Assembly: GCF_001949145.1 (NCBI RefSeq)
Contig: NW_019091688.1
Span: 1-64,000, forward strand
Length of the DNA stretch: 64,000 nucleotides
Reading direction: 5' to 3'
Origin: Acanthaster planci
Taxonomy: Eukaryota; Echinodermata; Asteroidea; Valvatida; Acanthasteridae
Each line of letters starts with the position of its first letter. Position 1 is the first letter of the stretch. The notes below the pieces were generated by a model. It saw only the letters and a program-made list of their open reading frames with translations, had not been told where the DNA came from and ran no database searches. This document shows positions 12,067-25,070 of this stretch, one piece after another. A program made the translations under genes and the position numbers.

Positions 12067-15000
12067 CATCTAGTCTACACAGCAGTCCAGCAGGGTGGAA
12101 GCGTGCCTGCACAGCTGGTATCAACTCGGATAATTTCCCTGGCACGCGAGTCCTTTCCCCTCTAGGCAAAACCTGGCTAACATACGACTAGCAGTGGCCC
12201 TTTGGCCAAACTCCTAGTGCTTCCTTTCAACACCATGCTGTGACGAGTGTGTGGACCAGGCAACAAATGCTTCCAAATTAGGCCTTTTTTTCCGAGACAA
12301 GACTGGAAAATAAAAGCCGCCGTCCATTTTTGGTCAAAACTGTGTACAGAATGATTTGTGTATTTGGATCACTGTTTAATCCAATTCTACAGTAGCTGTA
12401 TGCAGTTGGAATTTACAAACGTGTCAGTTCATAGAGAAAGAAATAATTTGTAAGGAACAAATTCCTAACTGGCACTGATTTTAGCATGGAGGAAGAAAAA
12501 GTAAATACATGTAGTTCCAAAGTCAACCCAAATATGGAAAAGGGTGTCAAGAAATTAAACTAATTACATTTTATTAAAAACAATTCACTTCCAAACGCCC
12601 AAAAATCCAAAACATTATAGTTACAGAACGATTTTATATATTCCCACAACTACTTGAACAAAAACTCACAACTTTCCACAATGAAAAATTCAAGTACATT
12701 ACAGGACACACTGAATCCCAGGATTTCTCCTTATCAATCACCACATTGCCAGCAACCAACTACAGCTCTTAAAATGTTACCACCCCTAAGCCCAGGCTAA
12801 ACCCAGCCCAGACAGGGAACACAGAAGTGGCACACCCCATGCCTCTGGCCACTGTAATGCTGTGAAGTTGATGTAAATCCAACAGATTGTGGAGAAAAAG
12901 ATTAAGATCCTGTCTCCAGAACTAAGGCAGGCACTGCATTCTTTCAAGGGCGGCGTCAGAATGCAGATCAGCAAACGTGAGAAAGAACATTGATGAAGCC
13001 ATATTCAGGTCATTCCTTTTTACTCTGAGGAATTTCAATGCTGAGCTTGGTGCTTCACTGAAGGGTGCGGTACACGTAGCATCTGTGCAATAGCTGCGTG
13101 TCAAAAATGACCACACCAAATCTGCTGGATTACAAAAGCTTCCCCCGTATGTGACTTTCACACTTTAGTGTCACTGGCTGGCATCACTAATTCTGTATAT
13201 TTGGCTATTTGAATGTTATTTAAAAACCAGAATAATTGTCAATTTCTCCTGGATCCTAATGAACTCAGCAGATGACCCAAAATGGTCATAAATGTAGTAA
13301 CTCAAAACATGAAAGTGTTCAGAATTTAATTTCTGGATGGATTTGTGAAATTTCTGTACAAAAGTACAAAAACTGCTGCAAACTGCTTGCTGACTTCAGT
13401 GACCTGATTCATAAATTTGCAAATAAAAAAGTTAGAGGGTCTAACATTTCAATCCTAGCAAAACCTTTTTCAAAGGCAAAATGACAAGAGGACAGAGGCA
13501 TTTCAGGATTTTGAAATCATTGGATTGGCAAAATGGTAAACACAATAAGACGGACATGATAAGTAGTACATGTGTACTTCTGGATTCTGCAAGTTGTTGA
13601 TGCTAGTGAAATGAGCCCGATGGGGGGGGGAACAATAAAGTATTTTCCCAAACCCTAATGAGAAAAGCAAACAGGTGCTTTCTCATGTTTTAATTCAATA
13701 AAATCCTGCACAGACAACAGATAACTTCTTCGGATTCGTTTATTCCTCATTATGCAATCTCAAACAAAGGCACGTTTGCTGAACCTAATGTACACACATA
13801 GACATGAATGCAAAGTAAGATATAATTTATGCGCAGTCGCCATATGGTTTAAAATTTGAACAAGGCTGAGCCTTCCAGTACTGCAAATTTGGCGGATTTC
13901 GCTCTGAACCTCAAGGCACAAATATAACATGTTTATTTCCAACCCTCATTATATGGGCTTTAAAATGTGAAGTGAAATTACTGGAAACCAAACCCCTGTT
14001 CTAAACAAACAATAGAGGTTTCCCAGTTGTAGTAAACTTCTTTTTTATTTGTAGCAATATTTTTTTATTGAATGTGCACAGACAGTTTTAACAGACGGGG
14101 CTGTCAAAAGGATTTACAAGTTATTGAAATATACCCTTTTTGTAGCCTTGTTGTGTAAAGCTTTGAAAGGATTTACTTGCTGACATTGTATAACAGGAGC
14201 TTTAATGTTTCCCCTTTTAGGGCAATGGAAACTGCAAGCCAATGGATGAAATAAATTAACCCATGATACAAGCATGACCCAAAACTGAAAGTATGGATAC
14301 AGTGGCTTACAATAAATACAGGAGGAAGTTTTGAACACACCTTTAGTAAAGATTTCATCTGAAGTCTGAAACTCACTCCCCATTCTGTGTTTTTCCATGC
14401 TTTGTTCTTTCCCATGATAAGAGAATTGCAACAAAGGCAACACAAGTGTTTGTCAATGTGTTTCTGTTCTCTGCTTTTTTTTTTTCTCTCAAAAAGTTCC
14501 TTGTTTTAAAACCAATGCAATGTTTTCTCAACAGTCATGTCCGTGGAACCAAACTGCCATAACAGTTGCCTGCAACAAACAGCTTCTCTGAAAATGCTCC
14601 CGTAATCTCATAGATACAGCAACATCTAACACTGCGCAAAGCTTGCTGTGCCCAACGTTGTACAGTGTGCAAAAGAATGTGTTTTACACTGTAAGAGTGG
14701 TATTTGCCTTTAAGCTCTGCTTTTTTTAAGTCATACTCGCACTTGCCTGTGGCCTCAGCCCTGTTCTTTCTCACACGCTAAAAAATGCATGCTGTCATTT
14801 TCTGACTGAACTTAAGAAGGCAGGGAATATTTCTAAAATTTTTTCAGTTGTCTCATACCCTTCAAATTTATGAATATATTAATTATATCAGTAAAGCAAA
14901 GTTCTTTTCCCTCTCCTATCTAGCTTCCCTATGGCAGCTTTTATGGGAAAACAAAAAGATGGCGCTAAAATAAATGGGGTAACTTTTAAACTGGAATTGA

Positions 15001-15349
15001 GCAACAGATCAACACCCAATCTCAAGGTCCTGGTGCAATAGCTATTATATTTGCTCCACTAACAAGCTCAATTGACCATCTATGATACGAGTGGGAAAAA
15101 CACCCTTTGTGCAGTCCCAGCCTGATTCATTCATCATTGCTGACAATGAAGGTTTGGTTAATCATTAACACATAACAGGGGAAATCCAATCTAAATGAAA
15201 CAATTTCCCACGCTATTACAGCTGCTCCATGGTCTTCAAATAAATTCATGTATGCAAATCCTTATCCCAAGAGGAAAGTCAGTTTAAAAAGAGCAACTTG
15301 ATAATACTGGAATAATTAAATTGGGATGTAGGTCCACGTGTGTCTTCAG

Positions 15350-15533
15350 NNNNNNNNNNNNNNNNNNNNNNNNNNNNNNNNNNNNNNNNNNNNNNNNNNN
15401 NNNNNNNNNNNNNNNNNNNNNNNNNNNNNNNNNNNNNNNNNNNNNNNNNNNNNNNNNNNNNNNNNNNNNNNNNNNNNNNNNNNNNNNNNNNNNNNNNNNN
15501 NNNNNNNNNNNNNNNNNNNNNNNNNNNNNNNNN
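15350..15533. other. Assembly gap (184 N)
   Basis: A run of N. The flanks join no recognisable feature. Confidence 0.99.
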
Positions 15534-18224
15534 GGGTCTACACCTACCTATTTGCGCTCCACCCAGTGACCCTTATCTCATTTCTTCTGATTCTGCCATA
15601 CTGCCTGAGCAAACGAGAAAGTTAATCATCTAACTGGATGGCACGTGGCTTCCAACAAACATATCGAGCAGAGGACAAACAAGTGGCAATTGGGATACCT
15701 TATCAACATAATTATTGAGAGTGCTGAAGTCCAAGAGAGTGTTCCTGTCGACTGCATCTGCTTTCAAACTAACAATGTTTTTACCTCATAATTATCATAA
15801 TCTAAACATATATGTACTGTACCTACATGTACGGTACACCCTTTTCAGCTGTATTTCTCCCTTACAAGATGCAATTTCTGCCAATGGGAACAATTTTCCT
15901 TCAGAGGTTTTTAAATTCTGAATAATATACATGTGAGTATTGGATTTGTTTTTGTAAAAAATACAAATAATTTGGAATTTTTAAAATAAAAACTACAAAT
16001 AATCATTCTTTCACACTTTTCACATGTACAATATTGAAAATCTTCAGTGCACAATTGCATTTCATTAACTGCATGTTTTGTGATTTTTAGGAACACAATA
16101 CAGGACAAATGCCTACAAATGAGAGGTGTTCCCTTCTAGATCTAGTGACAGTAAATATTCCTACGACAGACATTTCTGAGAAACCTTAATTTTGTCAAAT
16201 TCACATTAATATTTTTCCTGAAATACTGCACACAATGACATCCGAATCCTGTTCCAGAGTTAACCACTCGACTGTGTGACTCTGGGAACAGTGAGTGCAA
16301 AAAGCCAATCGAATTTCCCCGCCAAATTCTCCCCTCTTTGTCCCCTCACGCTGGGGATGAGGAGGCATTCACAAGGCAGGGTTGTTGTCCCCCAATTTAA
16401 CAGAATGCTGGGTCCAGTGTCAGGGCTACCCATGCAGCACAGGCAGTCGGCAAACTGGCCATTGACCAGAACCGCTGTCACAAAGTGTGCTAATCTTGGC
16501 TTGGGTTGCTCCAGGACAAAGGCGGACCTTGGCTAATTTGACAGGAATCTTGTCAACAGGCACAAGGCAGGTGTTTCCCTTGCCCTCTTTTGTTCTGCTC
16601 AGTCAAGAGGGTTTGTTCTCTTTTCAGGCTCTCTGTGTATCGGTATTTTGTGGGTGCCTGTTTACCTGGGAATTTGGGGGAGCAAAATTTGGCCAGCTGT
16701 CAGTGGCAGCATCAATATGATTTATTAGACATCAATTTGAGATAAGGAGATTTTGGTGCCTTTATGGGGGGAAGACTAAATTGGATGTAATGGAAGTTTT
16801 CTCAAGGACCTCATACAAAATATATAATACATTCATAAATATACAATTTTCTGTTTCTGTTAGAAATTTAGCATATCCTGAAAAAATTTGTACATCTGTT
16901 TGTGTTTAATATCTGATGCAAAATGAAAAAAAATAAAGGAAAATGAATGATTCTGTTTTTAATACATGTACAATGTCGCTCTTCAAAAACAATTGCTCAA
17001 TTAAAAAAAAACACTCTTTTTTCAAGAAAGAAATTCGACATATTAATAATGTAAAATGGTACAGTAGCTTAGGTCTGCTTTGATAAAGTCACAATGAAAC
17101 TGTTTTGTTAAATTCACTATTCTTTTTAATACAAAACCAAAACTAGTTTCAATGAAAACTAGGAAGGTTAGTACCAGTACCAAGACTGGTAGTTCATTAT
17201 AATTTACTCTAAATAAGACTGTAACATGCTTCCAACGGTAATAACTGAGTCTCCATCTCAAAGAATTATTAACTGCCAGGAACAAAAAGCCACAATGAAC
17301 TGTCACAGGCATCTGCTCCTTATGTCAAGCTATACTGCTATGGATGATTGCCTGCAACATCTCCACTGTTGTAAAATGGCGCAATGCTTATCAATAGTAG
17401 TAAATAAAAATAAATATCTCTAGGAGTATTCACGGAGGTCTCAGCCTGGTCAAAGTCATTTGACATTCTAAAGGGGCAGGCAACAATTGCTTGGAGTTTG
17501 TCAGACTGTTCTCCCCCTCAAGATCACATAATAGTCTTTGACATGACATCAGCTGGAAGCAAATTCTGTATACCCTATAATCACAAGCTGTTATGCCTAA
17601 TCTTTCACTTACACTGCAGTTTTAAACTCATAAATTTGTCAGCTTATAATCAGACAAGGATGAGAGGCAGACATGTTCTGGCATAGTGGAAGAATTTGTC
17701 CTTCAGGCCATGGTAATTTGAAGTTGGAACTAATAGTACTCCATCAAGAGAGAAAGCTAACAGTCAGTAATGCAAACTTTCACATGACATGAGACATTTT
17801 CGAGGCAGGGAAAAATTCTTTTCATTTTTATCTTAGTCTAATAGAGGGCTACAAACAAATTTATACGAGTATTTAATGCAGAACAAAAAGTATTTTAAAA
17901 ATTATAATACTTCACAAAACAATACATCAAATTTGCACCTGAATATATTGGCATTTTTCTTCTCTTTCAATCATCTTTTAATTTAAGATTACTCAAGGAT
18001 CCGCAGTCCATAAGTGTTGCCGAATTAACACCCCAAGATGTTCTCCATCATGACCTACACTTCCTCCTGCATGGTTGTCACCTGTCAAACAGAATCTTTC
18101 CTTGAACGATCTCACTTACCCGGGGTGAACACAGAGGGGAGGCAATATCTTGCGCTAATCAAACCAGATCAAATGCGGGGAACCAGTGGTCTAAGCCATT
18201 ACAGGTCTACAGCATGAATTACAC

Positions 18225-18332
18225 CGGTGTTGTATGCGAGACCTTGATGTCCGAGACCAAGACAGAGACCATAAAAAAAAGGTCTCAAGATGGTCTCGAG
18301 ACCGAGACCAGGTTTTGAGACCTACAACACTG
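18225..18332. mobile_element. 108-bp hAT-like MITE with 8-bp target-site duplication
   Basis: The element starts CGGTGTTGTA and ends TACAACACTG, so the reverse-complemented end is CAGTGTTGTA (one mismatch in ten). It is flanked on both sides by AATTACAC (18217-18224 and 18333-18340). The inside is built of repeated GAGACC/GGTCTC words in both orientations and can fold almost end to end. An 8-bp duplication with C(A/G)GTG ends fits the hAT superfamily. It has no coding capacity. Confidence 0.85.
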
Positions 18333-20666
18333 AATTACACACTGTACTTGCCTAAATGCTGGTACAGGGGTAGCCTACCTGTATGTTTAATCACATTGAT
18401 GAGAAAACACATCAGTTACTTATGGCAAATGAGATGAACTTAATAACACATAGGCTATCCTTTCCTGCTAGTTTCTGGTTGTACATGTGATAGGAGCTTA
18501 TACTATCCACTCCAAGTGGAACAAAAGAGGGCGTGTTTGTAAATGAAATTGACAGCCCTCTGCATACCAACTCACTGCATAGGCACATAAGTACATGCGC
18601 ATTTGACGTGGAGCACGCCGCCTACGCACAACAAACTTATTTCGGAATGTATGGTCTTTGCGTACACGCTGAACACGTGCAAGAGCCAGGTTGGAAAACT
18701 TACTACCATCTGTCTTTCTCTCGCCGATTTGGGGTACACTTCAGCTCAGGGCAAACAAAGCATACACTTAAAAATAAAACAGAGTCTGCTTAACGTTTTG
18801 TCAGTACCTTCTGTCAAAATATGAGCCCAACCTAATTTGAATGTTTTAGGGGAATCCCCGCTGATGTGGATCTGGTCACTTTAGTACATGTACATGTACC
18901 GGGGTGTGAAAGAAAAATTGGTGCTTTGTTCTCTGACGACTGCATCTCCTTATAAACCAACAAGTGTCATTCGTACATGTATGGTGTGTATGATTGGCAT
19001 CAAACATGCACATTTTCCCCTGAAAATGTGCACATCATTAAGTCTTTGCAAGGGTGTTGGGCATGCACATGGCAACGGTATCCAAGTGTCAGTGAAGCAT
19101 CTCTCTTTGTCATCAGAGAGGGCGTGCTTGTGTACCGGGTTCACAAAGTTTGGTAACTACAAATGCTAATTCTTATGCCAATCCGAACACCAGAGGCCAA
19201 TGTAAATTAGCAGCATCCTGGAAAGAATTTACACAACTCACAAAACATCCCTTCGATCCACCCCCCTGACTCCTCCCTCCCCAACGTGTGACCCATCATG
19301 CCCCACCAAGACGCCTCATACACCAAAGGCCATATAACCCTCCCTCCCTCCGAGAAGCTGACATGGTTGAACAGACCCCATTTAGAGACACTTATTGTCT
19401 AGGCGGGATGCAGGGCTGGCTGTCCTCACCGCTGCCTTGTGGAAGTGCTTCGATGCCCGCTGTCATCTCCGATCCCGCAGACCGGAACGTGATGGGTTAA
19501 TTATAACTATGTGCACTCAGATTGACAAAGCATGCAATGATGGTAATATTCGTGCGAGTTCAACGCTTTTCCAAAGGTTCTTAGAAATTAATGCACAAGT
19601 GGGTACAGTAGGCTGAGTCTACATCAACTTATTGTGGCTAGGAGTAACAAACATGTTTATAGAAATTAGCTGAAGCTGCCAAGCATTATAGCCAGTGGGC
19701 TTCCAAAGGCGCACAAAGGTAATTCAGTGCAAATGTCATCATGAAGTTGAAAGTCTGCCACAGAAACTGATCATGCTGAGCACTGTTATGAACACAGATG
19801 GGAAAGCAACCAACATTAATAAACAGCAAATACTGGTGCCTACATGTACATGTATCATAACATAATTCATGAATAATTACAGGTACTTTTTATTTGTCAC
19901 CTTCAGTGAGTTTTTATTCTGTGTTATACCCTAAAAAAGGATGTTACAAAGGTGTCAATCTATTACCATGGCAATACACAGCTTTACCTGACCCTTGCAA
20001 AGGCAACATTTAAAAAGATGTACGTCAGTGATATAGAGGGCCAATTCCAACAAAAACAGCGCTGGAGTTCCAGTCCTACATGTACGTGTACATGTAATTC
20101 ACTTCTGCCATCTAATAGAACAAGATACCGGTATACTGTGAAAATGATCCTTTCCATATGTCAGTCTGTTTTCCGTGGAATTATTCACATGCAGTTCCAA
20201 GCTGTATTCAAAACTTTGAGCAACAACCATAATGATAGGGTTTAATTATCGTGCCAAAAATTGGCCAGTCGATTTGGAAATTGTAAATCAGAGGAAGAAA
20301 TTCTTGCTCTGTCATTTAAACGCTTCAGTAACAGAGTCGCACAACAGTTGAGGCTGCTGTCCTCACATATTAAAGCACGTGCAAAAAGCAATGAAATTTG
20401 ACTCAGAAGTAAAGTCTCAAATGAGTAGGGGAACAAGAAAAGAAAGCATGCAACAAATAACTGTGTGCACATAAACCCCCAGAACATACACAAACAGGAA
20501 GTACATACTGATTGCCTAATGTACCATAAGTAAGGTGTTAACAAATAAAATAAGGAAATTAGGTGAAAGACTTCTAATTTATATTCTACCTGAGACTGAC
20601 AAACTGCCCGGAGATATTTACAGTGGCATGCAGCGTACTCATTAAAATGATGTGGATTCTGTAAAC

Positions 20667-20946
20667 CAAAGATCGTATAGCGCCGCGAAGCGGTGCAAGA
20701 TGGCGAACTTCAAAGTGAATGCACGTAAAACATTGTAATCACAGGGACGCCATTTGAGCAAGCGATACGCCTGCGCAATGCACGTTAATGCACAGGCGCT
20801 GTGGCAGGCACGTGCACCTGGTGAGCCTGCGCCTAAACATTACCGTAAACTGTGCAGGCGTATCGCTTGCTCAAATGGCGCCCAAGGTAATTACATCTTT
20901 TGGGCAGAGTTATCCATCTTCCGCCTTCGGCGCTATACGATCTTTG
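20667..20946. mobile_element. 280-bp foldback MITE with 19-bp perfect TIRs and 8-bp target-site duplication
   Basis: The left end, CAAAGATCGTATAGCGCCG (20667-20685), is exactly matched in reverse complement by 20928-20946. CTGTAAAC flanks both ends (20659-20666, 20947-20954). A second, internal perfect inverted repeat of 26 bp (20749-20774 with 20854-20879) would make a long hairpin. It is CpG-rich compared with its surroundings. The 8-bp duplication points to a hAT- or P-type transposase acting in trans. No ORF of its own. Confidence 0.9.
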
Positions 20947-23900
20947 CTGTAAACCCATCATCAAACTGGGGGCCAAGATTAAATTAATTTGCAAGCCATC
21001 CTTTTTTTTTCAGGATGAAAATCAAATTTAAAAAAAAGAAGAGAAAGATATACTGGACAGGGAAAAATGTGCAATTATTCAACCAGTGGACCGCTGCTAT
21101 TAATCACGCAGGGGGGGACTGCAATATACAGGTATGTCACAATGTACAGTAAATTTGTCTTGTAAAATAAAATCAAGCAGAACTTGGAATGAATTGTTTG
21201 CTTCTTTACTGACATCGGTTCATATATCATAATGTGCATGTCTGCAAGCACCTGTAGACAGACTATTCTAGCATTTTATCAACTTTCATGCAAAGTCACT
21301 GTATTTCACATAGCAATCACAAAATAAACACTTAACAAGTTGGTTCATACGTTTATGGTGGAATCTGGGACCCTGCATATATATGAAATCATCCTTTAAG
21401 GCCATAATTCACATCTCTTCAATGTACATGTAAACTGTTTGAAAATACCATTTTGTGAAATCCTTCTTATCAGCATACTGAAGGACAATTGCAAACAAAA
21501 CATCATGTCAATTTCAGTCAACACAAAGTACACCTGACACTGTCTGAGGTCTCACTTCTGTAGAACCAATCGGAAATCCCGTCCTAAGTTTCATCACGTG
21601 CTGAAGAATGGGTGTAGCTGTAAAACGCTTTAATCCTCATTGATCAAGGTACTGGTACTCTTCTTTTGCTTTGATTTCAATCTATTATTTGGACAAAGGG
21701 CCATCTGGCTTTCAACTACAAACAGAAGTTTGTGCTAGTATACAAGCCTACTCAGCACACCCAGATCAATAATTCGATTTGTCAAATTAATCAGCCGAGT
21801 GTATGCATGTAGAACAACAGTAAAGAGAACAAAATCCTATTATTGGGTTTGAGATATATTGATCGAATGGTGAACGACACACTGTGGTTTTTCAAAGAAA
21901 AGAACAGAACAGAACATAATTTAACTGCAAACAGATCTGGATTACAACTGTGTGTACATGTACATGTACTTTATGTTTGTTTATTTAGAATTAGTTTTAA
22001 AAATATTCACAGATTTTAATTCATCAATAACTTCTGAAAATACTGACAGTAAGCTCAATTCCTCCCCAAAATAATTTCATAGCCTGCATACATTTCTGCT
22101 TACACAGTAATTTAACTACATGTAGTGAACTTTTTTTTCCACACAAATTCTTTTGAATATGCCATCAAAGCCTGGCTGGCTGAAAAGAGTGAGACTTGAC
22201 TTGAGGCTTCTGAACACAAAACCAAAAACCTCATTTCAAAAACCTCTGTTAAAAAATTGTCCAAGGAACATGTGAAGTTCTTTATCAACCAGTTTCTGCA
22301 TAAGCAGTAAACATGAACATACTTCTGTAATGTGTGGAAATAAACAACAAATGCATGCAAACAAAATATCTTGTTTTTTAGACCATTTCAGAAGTACTGC
22401 TAGAATGGAAATTTGGATTTTGAAGGTTGGAGAGACTTTCAGGGTTACAGCCCAGCACATCCTCTTAATACCGGTACATTACATGTACTTTATCTGTTTA
22501 CTAGTTTATCCAGTTTGCTATACCTTCCTGCAAAACTGTCAAGTTCACAGTCTCTATATCCTGCTATGAAGCCTTCTTTTTATGGAAAAATTGAATTAAA
22601 AATATGATCATTTAAAACAGGGAGCAGCTTATAAATGTATACTCCATGAATTAACAAAAGATCATAAATGCTTTCAGATATTATGTACTTGCACTCAATG
22701 CAAATGACAGCTGCAGCAACTGTGATCAACAAATTAATATGTGAACAAGACTATATTTTCAGCTAAGGTTTTTAAGGAACAAAATCCAAAGCGAGCATCG
22801 AATACTGGATCGACTGCAGTGCTGCTATTAATGATGATGATGATGTGAGAAGAACCTTTGAGGTGAACAAATGATTGGATGGGAGACCAGCTGTTTCTTG
22901 CAAATGTCACTTGGCCACACAGATTAGAATAACAGCACAGTGTTATCCTCTGACACAACATGGATTAAAATGTCTACCAGCAGATAAGAACATTATGTCC
23001 TCAATCAAATGCTGACAAGTGCTGCTCTCACACAGTTTGTTATGAGAACAACCAAGAAATAACAGAGATTAATTGTAAACATTTGAAATGGAGCCAAATA
23101 TTTGAGCAAACAACACATCATCTATTCTGAAGGGAAAGTTTTGACCACTGGTTCAAATACACTCCGTCCATCTTAACTTCTTGAATCATTGGAGTAAAAA
23201 AAGAGTTGAAAAGATATTAGTTTAAATTCCAAATATTCTACAGTTTACATGTATATTTGAATTTACTTTCTGTATACATGCTTGTTACTTCTGGAAGATG
23301 GCTTTCAATATAGTTGCTACAGTATGCCCATCAGTGCTACAACTTCCTGAAGGACATGCGATCAAGTAAATGATGAGTAACCATGGCTACCACATCCCAT
23401 TTCCCTATGTATATCATTTTACAGCTGAATTGACTTCTGTTGCCTGAAAATTACAGTGTGCATAATTACAAGGCCAAAAGACATATTTTCCGCATTTGAC
23501 CCACAGACAGAATTATATAACGTCCATGTGTACAGGACGTGCTAAATTTCTACAGGTATGCATAGGTACCGGTAGGTCTTTCCTGCAATAAGAGGATAAT
23601 TAATAGGGAAGTCAGAACTGCCCAAGTCTATTTCAACACATGAACAGTCCCCATAACCTGGCAGCAAATACTGTATTGGGTACTTTGCTGTGTTAATACA
23701 CCACATATACTTACTCCCTCATTTCCACTTCTACGTGCCTTTGGGAAATTCTAGCTAGGAAATTTTCTGAGTCCTCCAAACCAAACACTGCACATTTAAA
23801 CATGTTTCTTTTAAATCCCAAACCTGGGCACCAGGCCCCATGTACTAGTACAACGGTGTGTAATCTACTCATTCAAATACTGCAAAACCAGATTTTGGAT

Positions 23901-24458
23901 TTTAATGAATTCACGGTGGTCATTACTAACACGCATTCAAACATGCTTTTCAAAGAAGCCCCTCACCAAACCTCACAAAAGGGAATCTAACAAATCCAGA
24001 TGCTGGTGATTTTTCTTGGAATTGTTCAAATACCGTAGTTTAAGTTCGTAAATGTAAACATATACTAGTACATTTTGTTCTCACTACAGTCTGTTAGAAT
24101 CAGGAGTCTACTAAACCTAAAGAGCCCAATCTGTACAAAAGGCACTTCCAGGTCACCTGTGTACATGTACTAATACTTGGATTTTGGGGTAAGTGCATTT
24201 TGACATCCCCGTTGATGAAGGAACATTTACAGCTTTACCGGCTGTGTGCGAATGCGATAGCACCTTATTAATAAATGACTTCTAACTGTGATCACCAGAT
24301 GGTTTGATGGTATCAGTGTTGATAGAATATGGTACCGGTAGGCTGACTAGCATAAACCTGAACTGTGGGTGTTACATACTGCATTTCTGTACCATGGGTT
24401 TTATTCCATAAGCCTTTGGCTTATTTACGCCCCTACTACATGTACAGCGTCTGCTCCC

Positions 24459-24817
24459 ATAAGCCTTTTGCGAGTTAACTTTGACCCAAATCTGGTACAC
24501 TGAGTTCTTTCACGTGAACATAACAATTTCAATTCTCCTTACTAAAACCACTGTTGCTATACCTCATGATTCGGGGCAAGCTTTTGCTTAGTTACATAAG
24601 AGACGCCTTGCAACAATACACTGTTCTTAATGGATAAAAAGGGCACAAAGGAACCAGTCCATTCCAGAGATGGTGGTCGCTATGCGATGGCTTGCCCCGA
24701 ATCAAGAGGTATAGCAACAGTGTCTTTAGTCTGGGGAATTCAAATTGTTATGTTTATGTGCAGTCAGATAACTCAGTGCACCAGATTTTATTCAAATTTA
24801 ACTCACAAATGGCTTAT
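24459..24817. mobile_element. Foldback element with about 125-bp inverted arms
   Basis: The left arm (24459-24581) and the right arm (24690-24817) are imperfect reverse complements along their whole length. Shared blocks include ATAAGCC at the outer ends, GAGTTAA, ATCTGGT, CACTGAGTT, ACATAACAATTT, and a long inner match CTGTTGCTATACCTC...GATTCGGGGCAAGC. The loop is about 108 bp. No target-site duplication was found, and the arms are clearly diverged, so it is an old insertion or an inverted duplication. Confidence 0.75.
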
Positions 24818-25048
24818 TGTTGTGACAGTCCCAGCTACCTGTATGGTTCTACAGTTGGCCCAGCCGAACTATAGCAAAGTGTGCCACAACATGCATTAAC
24901 CATCATTTCATTTTGTGCCACTAAAATTCAGTTTTTATTGGTGTCGCGGATGAAATGCCAGGTTGGCATACTCTTGAGAAGGATGAGAAATTTTGTTTGG
25001 AAAGTCACTAACTATAGTAGGGCCGGTCTAATTGCAGCGAGTTGGATG

Positions 25049-25070
25049 GTCCCAACTTTAAAGTTGGGAC
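25049..25070. repeat. 22-bp perfect palindrome
   Basis: The half-site GTCCCAACTTT is followed immediately by its exact reverse complement, with no spacer. Function unknown. Confidence 0.9.

Larger units (their letters stand above)
4517..15349. other. Gene-poor intergenic DNA
   Basis: No reading frame here has the composition or splice context of a real gene. Contents recognised are a possible TIR element (4848-5253), a 25-bp tandem duplication (9567-9616), the 11-bp satellite (11979-12066), and scattered TACATGTA palindromes. GC-richer blocks occur around 10560-10740 and 11330-11600. The 3' exons of the minus-strand TMCO6-like gene could in principle lie here, but I could not identify any. 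Confidence 0.55.

Noticed and set aside
11932-12191. Three repetitive ORFs and a CRISPR-like look of regularly spaced repeats
   Set aside because: Pure translation of the 11-bp satellite. There are no unique spacers, and this is an animal genome.
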